6,932 nucleotides of DNA from Hymenobacter sp. (GCA_025362615.1 JANYFQ010000665.1:1-6932); one strand, 5' to 3'; positions 1-6,085 are shown, counted from the first letter of the stretch. Notes: generated by a model not told the origin, from the sequence alone. Program-made: numbers and translations.

Positions 1-2
1 TG

Positions 3-128
3 CGGGAGCAATGCCAGCAGTGGCAGTACGACTACAACCACCTGCGGCCCCACGAGGCCCTCAACTTTCTTACCCCCATTGAGTTTCGTCAAGCCGCCTA
101 CCCTATCGTTTTGACTGGCTCACTTTGA
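3..128 (+). CDS. IS3-family transposase (OrfB / DDE integrase), C-terminal fragment
   Basis: The first 41 codons visible, in frame from base 3 to the TGA at 126-128, read like the end of an IS3/IS150-type OrfB transposase. They show the typical pattern W-x-x-D-Y-N-x-x-R-P-H-x-A-L-x-x-x-T-P-x-E-F, which follows the last catalytic glutamate of the DDE domain in this family. The catalytic residues themselves lie off the left edge of the window. In IS3 elements OrfB is usually made as an OrfAB fusion by -1 frameshifting and carries out copy-out/paste-in transposition. Whether this copy is intact cannot be judged. The short gap between the stop and the element's end is normal for the family. Confidence 0.88.
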   Translation, partial: REQCQQWQYDYNHLRPHEALNFLTPIEFRQAAYPIVLTGSL

Positions 129-141
129 GGGGAAGGCTACA
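129..141 (+). repeat. Right terminal inverted repeat of the IS3-family element (putative)
   Basis: The sequence GGGGAAGGCTACA directly follows the transposase stop and ends in the CA dinucleotide expected of IS3-family termini. On the opposite strand it reads TGTAGCCTTCCCC, and its TAG (complement of 137-139) terminates the interrupted DUF4365 frame. The partner repeat is outside the window, so the exact length of the repeat is not established. Confidence 0.6.
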
Positions 142-469
142 GAAGTATGTAATAAAGTTTGTTTTCAGACCGGATGAAACTAATAAGCACCACCACTTGC
201 AGCTTATTCTTCATCATGTTGTAGGTGCTGGTTTTAAGCGTTATTCGTTCGTAGCTCTTACCGCAACTCGCTTCAGAAGCTTTGAGTTGAGCCAGCAACT
301 CAAGACCAGTGTCCAGACCCTCATCATAGACGTTTACCCGAAAGTCTATACCGTAGTCGCTTTCTGGTTTATCCGTACTCCAAGCCGCAGGCAAGGTGCT
401 TCTGAAAAGCCGTGATGACTGTTCTTCCAAAACATGGCTATTGGCCCTAATCGGGAAAATCGGCGGCAT
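137..469 (-). pseudogene. DUF4365 domain protein, 3' end removed by IS insertion
   Basis: This is the N-terminal 110 residues of a DUF4365-family protein. Residues 18-63 carry the family signature: a Ser-rich helix, then L-P-x-x-W, then S-D-Y-G-I-D (D42), then a strand ending in Q-L-K (Q61, K63). This arrangement of D...QxK resembles the PD-(D/E)XK nuclease fold, to which DUF4365 is usually assigned, so a DNA-cleaving role is inferred from the family. The frame then shows a conserved T-Y-N segment and hydrophobic strands ending in Y-Y-I-L-L, and meets the IS3 end. The stop codon TAG comes from the IS terminal repeat. Family members normally continue beyond this point, so the gene is truncated. 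I chose the ATG at 469-467, one base after the stop of the HNH gene. ATGs at 517 and 499 would lie inside the HNH gene and add residues that do not look like the family. Tight spacing implies translational coupling with the HNH gene. GC content is visibly lower than in the aconitase region. Confidence 0.78.
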
Positions 470-470
470 A

Positions 471-1151
471 TTATTGAGCTTTGAAGTTTCTGAGTTCATC
501 GTACCCAGAGCCACCACAACGAAAGCACACCCCGCTTTCTACGTGTTTGTAGTTTGGTATATCGCCGCTACCGCCACACCTTGAGCAAGAAGTATAATAC
601 GAACCATACTGCTCGAACCTCACAGCCTTGCTTAACACGAGGTCACAGGCTGCTTGTGTTGGAAAAACAGGAATGGGTTCTCCTGCTTCATGCGTTTCAC
701 GGTGACACCAGTTACAAAGAGTCACCAATGCTTGGTCGTTGTATTGCCACGGCAAATTTGTGCGGATATAATATTTATGATGCACTTCCATGTGGTATGG
801 TTTGTCAGAATACACTTCTGCTGTACCCCCATTGTACCAAATGACTCGAGCATCCTCTCCAAATATCTCTTTTGAGGGTTTATACTGTGGTACAGTACCA
901 GTTTCATCGAGCCACCATTGATTCGAAGAATCGTCTAACCAGCAGTAGTATCCTACTGGACCTTTACCAAAATCATCCTATTGTTTTATGGTGGCCCATT
1001 TCCCGCATTTTTGGCAATTATGCTCATCCCGCTTCAAAATCAACTCGCGCTTCTCCTCCCATTCAGTCGTTTGCAATAGCATTTGGTAGGCAACATACTT
1101 CCCGGCCTGCTTCTGCAGTAACTCCTCCAAAGTCATTTTTAGCGTGTTCAT
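471..1151 (-). pseudogene. HNH endonuclease with DnaJ-like zinc ribbon, interrupted by an in-frame amber codon
   Basis: One continuous frame of 226 codons runs from the ATG at 1151 to the TAA at 473-471, broken only by TAG at codon 58 (980-978). Before the stop, residues 30-51 show E-x-x-x-x-R-D-x-x-x-C-Q-K-C-G (C46, C49), the usual first CxxC of zinc-stabilised HNH nucleases. After the stop the frame continues with E-V-H-H (H124, H125), N138, and L-C-N-W-C-H-R-E-T-H (C146, C149, H150, H154), the HNH core. A C-terminal zinc ribbon follows: C-S-R-C-G-G-S-G (189-196) and C-F-R-C-G-G-S-G (209-216), like DnaJ zinc-finger repeats. Homology on both sides of the stop in the same frame shows one original gene. 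No in-frame ATG occurs between codon 58 and codon 121, so a restarted product would lack the first CxxC. A start at codon 6 (ATG at 1136) is also possible. The DUF4365 gene follows after one base. The region is less GC-rich than its surroundings, suggesting transfer. A sequencing error at the amber codon cannot be excluded. Confidence 0.82.
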
Positions 1152-1200
1152 AAGGTAAAAAGGTCTTCGTGGATAAGAACTCGTTCAAAGTGGGGCCAAG

Positions 1201-1231
1201 TTAAAACAGCCGCCCTAAACCGGGGCGGCTG
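1201..1231 (-). terminator. Intrinsic terminator downstream of aconitase (possibly bidirectional)
   Basis: A perfect 9-bp stem, CAGCCGCCC (1207-1215) with GGGCGGCTG (1223-1231), has a 7-nt loop. Read on the minus strand it lies 27 nt after the aconitase stop and is followed by TTTTAA (1206-1201), the form of a Rho-independent terminator. On the plus strand the stem is followed by CTTTGTTTTT, so it could also stop transcription coming from the other side. It separates aconitase from the HNH/DUF4365 module, which therefore probably had its own promoter in 1152-1200. I found no convincing TAnnTTTG element there. Confidence 0.75.
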
Positions 1232-1258
1232 CTTTGTTTTTGTCCAAGCCGAAGGCGG

Positions 1259-3550
1259 CTACTTTTGCGACACCTGCGCCGCGCCGCTCTCCTTCAGCCG
1301 AATCAGGTTCAACGCCGAACCGGCCTTGAACCACTCAATCTGGCCCTCGTTATAGGTGTGGTTGAGGGTGATGAGGTCGGTGTCGCCGTCGGCGTGGTGG
1401 AGGCGGGCCTGCAGGGGCTTGCCGGGGGTGAAGTCGGTCAGGCCGAGGATGTCGATGAGGTCGGCTTCTTCGATGAGGTCGTAGTCGGCCTTGTTGGCGA
1501 AGGTGAGGCCAAGCATTCCCTGCTTCTTGAGGTTGGTTTCGTGGATGCGGGCGAAGCTCTTGACGATGACGGCCCGCACGCCGAGGAAGCGCGGCTCCAT
1601 GGCGGCGTGCTCGCGGCTGCTGCCCTCGCCGTAGTTTTCGTCGCCAATTACTACGCTGCCGATGCCCATGGCCTTGTAGTTGCGGGCCGCCTGGGGCACG
1701 GTGGCGGTGCCGTCGCCGGGTGTCACGTAGTCCTGTACGGCGTTGGTGGCGCCGGTGAAGGCGTTGGTGGCCCCAATCAGCATATTGTTGCTGATGTTGT
1801 CGAGGTGGCCGCGGTATTTCAGCCAGGGGCCGGCCATCGAGATGTGGTCGGTGGTGCATTTGCCCTGGGCCTTGATGAGCAGGCGCAGGCCCTTCAAATC
1901 AGTGCCTTCCCAGGCTTTGAAGGGCGCGAGGAGTTGCAGGCGGTCGGAGGAAGTGCTGACGAGCACCTGCACCCCGGAGCCGTCGGCGGCGGGAGCCTGA
2001 AAACCAGCATCCTCCACGGCAAAGCCGCGCGGGGGCATTTCTACGCCCATCGGCTCGTCGAGCATCACGGGGCCGTTGGTGCCGGGCAGTGTGTCGGTTA
2101 GCGGGTTGAAAGTTAGGTCGCCGGCGATGGCGAAGGCCGTCACGATTTCGGGCGAGGCCACGAAGGCGTGGGTGTTGGGATTGCCGTCGTTGCGCTTGGC
2201 AAAGTTGCGGTTGAAGCTGGTGATGATGGAGTTGGGCCGCTTGGGGTCGTCGGTGTGCCGCGCCCACTGGCCGATGCAGGGGCCGCAGGCGTTGGCCAGC
2301 ACCACGCCGCCCATCTGGGCGAAGGTGTCGAGCAGGCCGTCGCGCTCCACGGTGTAGCGCACGAGTTCGGAGCCGGGCGTGATGGTGAATTCAGCATTGA
2401 CGGTGAGGCCCTTGGCCACGGCCTGCCCGGCAATGCTGGCGGCGCGGGTAATGTCTTCGTAGCTCGAGTTGGTGCAGGAGCCGATGAGGCCGACTTCCAG
2501 CTTTTCGGGCCAGCCGTGGGCCTTCACGGCGGCGGCAAACTGGCTGATGGGCCAGGCCGCGTCGGGCGTGAAGGGGCCGTTTACGTGCGGCTCCAACTCG
2601 CTGAGATTGATTTCGATGAGTTGGTCGTAGAAGCCGGCGGGGTTGGCGTACACCTCATCATCGGCCCGCAGGTGGGCACCGATGGCGGCGGCGGCTTCGG
2701 CGATTTCGGCGCGACCAGTGCCGCGCAGGTAGTCGCCCATCTTCTCGTCGTAGCCGAACACCGAGGTCGTAGCCCCGATTTCGGCCCCCATGTTGCAAAT
2801 CGTGCCCTTGCCGGTGGCGCTCAGGTTCTCCGCGCCTTCGCCGAAGTACTCCACGATGGCCCCGGTGCCGCCTTTCACGGTGAGGATGCCGGCCACTTTC
2901 AGGATAACGTCCTTGGCTGAGGTCCAGCCACTCAGCTTACCAGTCAGCTTCACGCCGATGACCTTCGGAAACTTCAGTTCCCAGGCCATGCCGGCCATTA
3001 CGTCCACTGCGTCGGCCCCGCCCACGCCGATGGCCACCATGCCTAGGCCGCCCGCGTTGGGCGTGTGCGAGTCGGTGCCAATCATCATCCCGCCCGGAAA
3101 GGCGTAATTTTCCAGCACCACTTGGTGGATGATGCCCGCGCCCGGCTTCCAGAAGCCGATGCCGTACTTGTTTGATACAGAGGCCAGGAAATCATAGACT
3201 TCCTTGTTTTCGGTGTTGGCTTCGGCCAGGTCGGCCGTCGCGCCGTGTTCGGCCTGGATGAGGTGGTCGCAGTGTACGGTGCTGGGCACGGCGGCCGTGG
3301 CCTTGCCGGCCTGCATGAACTGCAAGAGCGCCATCTGGGCCGTGGCGTCCTGCATGGCCACGCGGTCGGGGGCGAAATCGACGTAGCTCACGCCGCGCTC
3401 GTAGGCGTGTTTTACCTCGCCGCCGTAGAGGTGAGCGTAGAGGATTTTCTCGGTCAGGGTGAGCGGGCGGCCCACGGCGGTGCGGGCCGCTGCGATGCGG
3501 GTGCCCATGCCGGCGTACACGGCGCGAATCATTTCCAGGTCAAAAGCCAT
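1259..3550 (-). CDS. acn: Aconitate hydratase (mitochondrial-type aconitase)
   Basis: This cytoplasmic [4Fe-4S] enzyme interconverts citrate and isocitrate via cis-aconitate in the TCA cycle. The 763-residue length and sequence match the mitochondrial-type aconitases common in Bacteroidota, and differ from the longer AcnA/IRP-type and from AcnB. The three cluster ligands are visible: C359 in G-S-C-T-N-S-S, and C422 and C425 in A-C-G-P-C-I-G. These positions nearly coincide with the classic cysteines of mammalian mitochondrial aconitase (358, 421, 424). Other active-site segments are G-T-D-S-H-T-P-N (158-165), the arginine-rich R-N-F-A-K-R-N-D-G-N-P (448-458) and, in the C-terminal swivel domain, G-E-G-S-S-R-E-H-A-A (641-650). 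The swivel domain starts near residue 550, after a linker. The frame is intact with no missing key residue. The start is the ATG at 3550, preceded 29 nt upstream by a TACATTTG promoter-like element. The gene is monocistronic in this window, with a hairpin terminator downstream. Confidence 0.97.
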   Translation of the reverse strand: MAFDLEMIRAVYAGMGTRIAAARTAVGRPLTLTEKILYAHLYGGEVKHAYERGVSYVDFAPDRVAMQDATAQMALLQFMQAGKATAAVPSTVHCDHLIQAEHGATADLAEANTENKEVYDFLASVSNKYGIGFWKPGAGIIHQVVLENYAFPGGMMIGTDSHTPNAGGLGMVAIGVGGADAVDVMAGMAWELKFPKVIGVKLTGKLSGWTSAKDVILKVAGILTVKGGTGAIVEYFGEGAENLSATGKGTICNMGAEIGATTSVFGYDEKMGDYLRGTGRAEIAEAAAAIGAHLRADDEVYANPAGFYDQLIEINLSELEPHVNGPFTPDAAWPISQFAAAVKAHGWPEKLEVGLIGSCTNSSYEDITRAASIAGQAVAKGLTVNAEFTITPGSELVRYTVERDGLLDTFAQMGGVVLANACGPCIGQWARHTDDPKRPNSIITSFNRNFAKRNDGNPNTHAFVASPEIVTAFAIAGDLTFNPLTDTLPGTNGPVMLDEPMGVEMPPRGFAVEDAGFQAPAADGSGVQVLVSTSSDRLQLLAPFKAWEGTDLKGLRLLIKAQGKCTTDHISMAGPWLKYRGHLDNISNNMLIGATNAFTGATNAVQDYVTPGDGTATVPQAARNYKAMGIGSVVIGDENYGEGSSREHAAMEPRFLGVRAVIVKSFARIHETNLKKQGMLGLTFANKADYDLIEEADLIDILGLTDFTPGKPLQARLHHADGDTDLITLNHTYNEGQIEWFKAGSALNLIRLKESGAAQVSQK

Positions 3551-3579
3551 AGGGGTGCGGGGAGTTGGGTTGATGTGGG

Positions 3580-3587
3580 CAAATGTA
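3580..3587 (-). promoter_or_regulatory. Putative -7 promoter element for aconitase
   Basis: On the minus strand these bases read TACATTTG, a full match to the Bacteroidota -7 consensus TAnnTTTG. The spacing leaves a leader of about 20 nt before the ATG at 3550. No clear TTG-type -33 element is seen at the usual spacing, so the call rests on the -7 box and its position alone. Confidence 0.5.
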
Positions 3588-3648
3588 CGGAACGGCGTAG
3601 GGTGTGGCGGGTTTTGGGGCGGCGGAACAGCAACGGGCGGGCTGGGTG

Positions 3649-3656
3649 TATCTTTG
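3649..3656 (+). promoter_or_regulatory. Putative -7 promoter element for the Uma2 / TlpA gene group
   Basis: TATCTTTG matches the Bacteroidota -7 consensus TAnnTTTG and lies 16 nt before the ATG of the first Uma2 gene, leaving a very short leader. An A-rich stretch follows, as is common before starts in this phylum. No good -33 box is present at the standard distance. It would drive the plus-strand genes and is divergent from the aconitase element 61 nt to the left. Confidence 0.45.
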
Positions 3657-3672
3657 GAAAAACAACGCCGCC

Positions 3673-4143
3673 ATGGAAACCCAAGCCATTGAAATCATCG
3701 AAACCGAGGTCGTTCTCGAAGAAGCCATGTCCATGAACCATTCGCGGCTCATCGGCCGCTTGACGGTGTTGCTGTCGGCCTACGAAGACCGGTTTGAAAT
3801 CATGCCCGAACTGGAGTTCGAGTTGGCGGCCGGGCGCTTGAAGCCCGATGTAGCCATTCTGCCCCTTAGCGCCTATGATTGGGAAGCCGACGTAATACGT
3901 TGTCCCACACCGCCCATTACGGCCATTGAGGTGCTGTCGCCCACGCAGTCGTTCGATTTTTTGGTAACTAAAATTCGGCAGCAATATTTTTCCAGCGGCG
4001 TACAATCGGCGTGGCTGGTGTTGCCGGCAGCCCGGTCAGTATGTTTGCTCGTGCCCGGCCAACCCCTGGCGCTGGTGCCCACCGGGTTGCTACACGACCC
4101 CATCACCGGAGTGCAACTAGCCATCGGCCAGTTGTTTCGTTGA
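3673..4143 (+). CDS. Uma2 family endonuclease (first of a tandem pair)
   Basis: This 156-residue protein has the Uma2 (DUF820) PD-(D/E)XK-like fold. Key positions are P-E-L-E-F-E (45-50), K-P-D-V (D59), I-E-V-L-S-P-T (E86), then D95 and K100, followed by Y-x-x-x-G-V-Q-S-A-W-L-V-L-P (105-118), the conserved end of the core. D59, E86 and K100 are the presumed metal/catalytic set, inferred from the family. The biological role of Uma2 proteins is unsettled; they are often multi-copy in Bacteroidota and Cyanobacteria. The frame could be extended upstream to 3604, but the ATG at 3673 gives a protein that aligns end to end with the next gene and lies just after the promoter-like element. The downstream paralog begins 55 nt later with no terminator visible, so the two are probably co-transcribed. 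Confidence 0.88.
   Translation: METQAIEIIETEVVLEEAMSMNHSRLIGRLTVLLSAYEDRFEIMPELEFELAAGRLKPDVAILPLSAYDWEADVIRCPTPPITAIEVLSPTQSFDFLVTKIRQQYFSSGVQSAWLVLPAARSVCLLVPGQPLALVPTGLLHDPITGVQLAIGQLFR
3682..3753 (+). repeat. Direct repeat, copy 1: conserved 5' segment of the first Uma2 gene
   Basis: These 72 bases match 4208-4279 in the second Uma2 gene with 7 differences (about 90% identity), 526 nt apart. Five of the seven differences are synonymous. The remainder of the two genes is much more diverged, so this block stands out as a homologous segment that could support recombination between the paralogs. Confidence 0.75.
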
Positions 4144-4198
4144 GCTTGGCGAACAACGCCGACCCCTCATTTCCCTTCCCCTGTACACCCGTGTCACC

Positions 4199-4669
4199 AT
4201 GAATACGCAAGCCATCGAAATTATCGAAACCGAGGTCGTCCTCGAGGAAGTCATGTCCCTGAACCACTCGCGGCTCATCCACCGCATCAGCGTGGCGTTG
4301 CTGCCCTATGAAGACCAGTTCGACATCCTGCCGGAACTTGAATTTGAACTCAGTACGGGCCGCCTCAAGCCCGATGTGGCACTGCTTCCCCGGCAGCGAT
4401 ACGACTACGAACGTGACCTGTTGCGGGTAGCCGAGCCGCCCGTCACGGCCGTAGAGGTGCTTTCGCCCACCCAAGCGTTCGATGCCTTGGTATTGAAAAT
4501 CAAGAATTGTTACTTGCCCGCCGGCGTACAATCGGCTTGGTTGGTACTGCCGACCGTGCAAATGGTGTACGTTTTTCTGCCCAACCAAGCTCCGCAGGTA
4601 TTTACCACCGGCACCCTGCACGACCCCGCCACGGGCGTGGAAGTGCAACTGGCGGATATTTTTCGGTAA
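4199..4669 (+). CDS. Uma2 family endonuclease (second of a tandem pair)
   Basis: This 156-residue paralog of the preceding gene is the same length and aligns without gaps; by hand count about 96 of 156 residues are identical. The same putative active-site positions are kept: K-P-D-V (D59), V-E-V-L-S-P-T (E86) and K100, and the G-V-Q-S-A-W-L-V-L-P strand is unchanged. The first 27 residues are almost the same in both copies, while the middle (62-80) and the C-terminal third (119-150) have diverged. Both copies keep their catalytic set, so neither looks like a decayed duplicate. The start ATG at 4199 follows a C-rich, unstructured 55-nt spacer. The TlpA-like lipoprotein gene starts 5 nt after the stop, so the two genes are likely in one transcript. 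A functional link between a Uma2 nuclease and an envelope redox protein is not evident. Confidence 0.9.
   Translation: MNTQAIEIIETEVVLEEVMSLNHSRLIHRISVALLPYEDQFDILPELEFELSTGRLKPDVALLPRQRYDYERDLLRVAEPPVTAVEVLSPTQAFDALVLKIKNCYLPAGVQSAWLVLPTVQMVYVFLPNQAPQVFTTGTLHDPATGVEVQLADIFR
4208..4279 (+). repeat. Direct repeat, copy 2: conserved 5' segment of the second Uma2 gene
   Basis: This is the partner of 3682-3753, 65 of 72 bases identical in the same reading frame. It encodes the near-identical N-terminal segment of the two Uma2 proteins. Confidence 0.75.
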
Positions 4670-4674
4670 GCTCC

Positions 4675-5988
4675 ATGCGTTTTTTACTGCCACTGCTGGC
4701 CGCTTGCGGGTTCGCGGCGGGTGTTGCCGGCTGCAATCCCGCCGCCACCACCGAAACCAACGCCCCCATCGCCGCCGCCGCGCTCCTCACGCCCGGCCCC
4801 TGGCGCGGCGAACTGGCCGTGCAAGGCCAGCAAATCCCGTTTCTGTTCGAGGTGAAAACCGAAGGTATCAAGCCAATTTTGTACCTGATAAACAAGGGCC
4901 TGAACGGCGAAGAGCGGCTGCGCTGCGACGAGATTTCGGCGGCCGGCGACTCCGTTACCATTAGGCTGCACGTTTTTGAGGCCGCGCTGGTGTTGCGGGC
5001 CGTCGGCACGGGCAAGCTGGCGGGCGTTTGGGTGAAGTACGACAGCAAAACGCCGTACCGTGTGCCGCTAACGGCCACGGCCGGGGTCGCGCCCGAACCC
5101 GGCCGCGCCAGCGCCGCAGCCACCGGTTTCGGCGGCACCTGGCACACCACGTTCGTGGACGAAACCGGGGCCAGCTACCCCGCCGTGGGCATTTTCAAGG
5201 ACACCGGGCAAGGCGGCGTGGTCGGCACCTTCCTCACCACCACCGGCGATTACCGCTACCTGGCGGGCGATGTCCGCAACGGGCAGTTGCGGCTGAGTAC
5301 GTTCGACGGCAGCCACGCCTTCCTCTTCACGGCGAAAAATGGCCCGCCCGAGCCCATCGACATCACCAAGGAATACCTGCCCAACACCCTGTTCGGCGAA
5401 TTCTACGCCGGCAAGGCGGGCCACGAACCCTGGACGGCCAATCCCGACCCTAAAGCCGCATTGCCCGACGCCGACACCCTTACCTACCTCAAAAAAGGCG
5501 AAACCCGCCTCAACTTCAAATTTCCCAACATTTTCGCCGGGGCCAGCATCTCGCCCACCGACCCCAAGTACCGGGGCAAGGTGCTGGTGCTGCAAATCCT
5601 GGGTTCGTGGTGCCCCAACTGCCTTGACGAAAGTAATTTTCTGGCCCCATGGTACGAGAAAAACAAGCAGCGCGGGGTCGAAATCATCGGCCTCGGCTAC
5701 GAGCGCAGCGCCAATTACGTTGCGGCTTCAGCCCGGCTCCGCAACCTCAAAACCCGCCTCGGCATCGGCTACGACCTGGCCGTGGCGGGCGTGAGCCACA
5801 AGGATTCGGTGGCCCGTTCGCTGCCCCAACTGGCCAAGTTTCTGGCCTTCCCGACCACCATTTTTATTGACAAAAAGGGGGCCGTGCGCGGCATTCACAC
5901 CGGATTTAGCGGGCCGGGCACGGGGGCGCACTACGCCGACGAAAAAGCGCATTTCGAGCGCACCGTGGCCCGACTGCTGGCCGAATAG
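4675..5988 (+). CDS. TlpA/ResA-like thioredoxin-fold lipoprotein
   Basis: This 437-residue protein is exported and lipid-anchored. Residues 1-19 form a short signal peptide with a lipobox V-A-G-C, making C20 the likely lipidated residue. Residues about 40-135 and 150-255 form two beta-rich segments that resemble each other, each starting G-x-W and ending in a G-x-x/F-x-Y-like strand. The thioredoxin-like domain covers about 280-437: the L-V-L-Q-I-L-G-S-W-C-P-N-C motif holds the redox pair C313/C316, and F-P-T-T-I-F-I-D (392-399) contains the expected cis-proline P393. Family knowledge suggests thiol-disulfide exchange in the periplasm, for example reduction during cytochrome maturation, or a peroxiredoxin-like partner role; the substrate is unknown. 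The start is the ATG at 4675, because only this gives an N-terminal signal peptide; an upstream in-frame extension to 4507 would overlap the Uma2 gene. It lies 5 nt after Uma2 and is probably co-transcribed with it. Confidence 0.9.
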   Translation: MRFLLPLLAACGFAAGVAGCNPAATTETNAPIAAAALLTPGPWRGELAVQGQQIPFLFEVKTEGIKPILYLINKGLNGEERLRCDEISAAGDSVTIRLHVFEAALVLRAVGTGKLAGVWVKYDSKTPYRVPLTATAGVAPEPGRASAAATGFGGTWHTTFVDETGASYPAVGIFKDTGQGGVVGTFLTTTGDYRYLAGDVRNGQLRLSTFDGSHAFLFTAKNGPPEPIDITKEYLPNTLFGEFYAGKAGHEPWTANPDPKAALPDADTLTYLKKGETRLNFKFPNIFAGASISPTDPKYRGKVLVLQILGSWCPNCLDESNFLAPWYEKNKQRGVEIIGLGYERSANYVAASARLRNLKTRLGIGYDLAVAGVSHKDSVARSLPQLAKFLAFPTTIFIDKKGAVRGIHTGFSGPGTGAHYADEKAHFERTVARLLAE

Positions 5989-6085
5989 CTGACCACCGAT
6001 AGTGCATAATTCGGCCGGCAGGTTGCGAGAGCCGGCAAACAGAGCCAACTTGCGGGGCCGTTGGGAAGCACTGCCCGGCGGCCCC
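5979..6085 (+). other. Intergenic region with three inverted repeats between tlpA-like gene and uspA-like gene
   Basis: Three stems can be drawn. GGCCGAAT (5979-5986) pairs with ATTCGGCC (6009-6016) and includes the end of the TlpA-like gene. GCCGGC (6014-6019) pairs with GCCGGC (6031-6036), overlapping the first, so the two are mutually exclusive. GGGGCCG (6054-6060) pairs with CGGCCCC (6079-6085), extended inward by two possible G-U pairs and GGG/CCC (6063-6065 with 6074-6076), closing an 8-nt loop 10 nt before the UspA start. None is followed by a T-run, so they are not typical intrinsic terminators. They could be RNA structure in the UspA leader or protein-binding sites. No clear promoter element was found here. 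Confidence 0.45.

Larger units (their letters stand above)
1..141 (+). mobile_element. Right end of an IS3-family insertion sequence (partial)
   Basis: Only the last part of the element lies in the window; it begins to the left of base 1. It contains the transposase C-terminus and, 13 nt after the stop codon, a sequence ending in CA (GGGGAAGGCTACA). Its reverse complement begins TGTAGCC, as expected for the TG...CA ends of IS3-family elements. The boundary at about 141 is supported independently, because a DUF4365 reading frame on the minus strand runs up to exactly this point and loses its coding sequence there. The left end and the target duplication cannot be checked here. Confidence 0.75.

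Noticed and set aside
470..517. DUF4365 start at the ATG at 517 or 499
   Set aside because: These would place the start inside the HNH zinc-ribbon coding region. The ATG at 469, one base after the HNH stop, fits the family's N-terminus better.
471..815. A separate short HNH gene starting at the GTG at 815
   Set aside because: It would begin just before the HNH core and lose the first CxxC. The same frame continues upstream to 1151 with matching HNH sequence, so this is the 3' part of an interrupted gene.
978..980. Programmed read-through or pyrrolysine at the amber codon
   Set aside because: Nothing in the sequence suggests a recoding signal, and pyrrolysine use is not expected in Bacteroidota. 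The neighbouring gene is also broken, so decay is simpler.
125..1153. Several plus-strand open frames of 60-96 codons across the HNH/DUF4365 region
   Set aside because: The minus strand has clear domain homology through the whole stretch; the plus-strand frames overlap each other and show no family signature.
1178..1187. Small inverted repeat GAAC-TC-GTTC upstream of the HNH gene as an operator
   Set aside because: Only 4-bp arms; expected by chance and with no supporting context.
1265..2920. Long plus-strand open frames (278 and 250 codons) antisense to aconitase
   Set aside because: They are rich in Gly, Val and Ala with no recognisable domain and mirror the GC-rich codons of a clearly real gene on the other strand.
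3604..3672. Upstream extension of the first Uma2 frame
   Set aside because: It has no counterpart in the equal-length paralog and would cover the promoter-like TATCTTTG element.
4507..4674. Upstream extension of the TlpA-like lipoprotein frame
   Set aside because: The extension overlaps the second Uma2 gene in another frame and would bury the signal peptide and lipobox.
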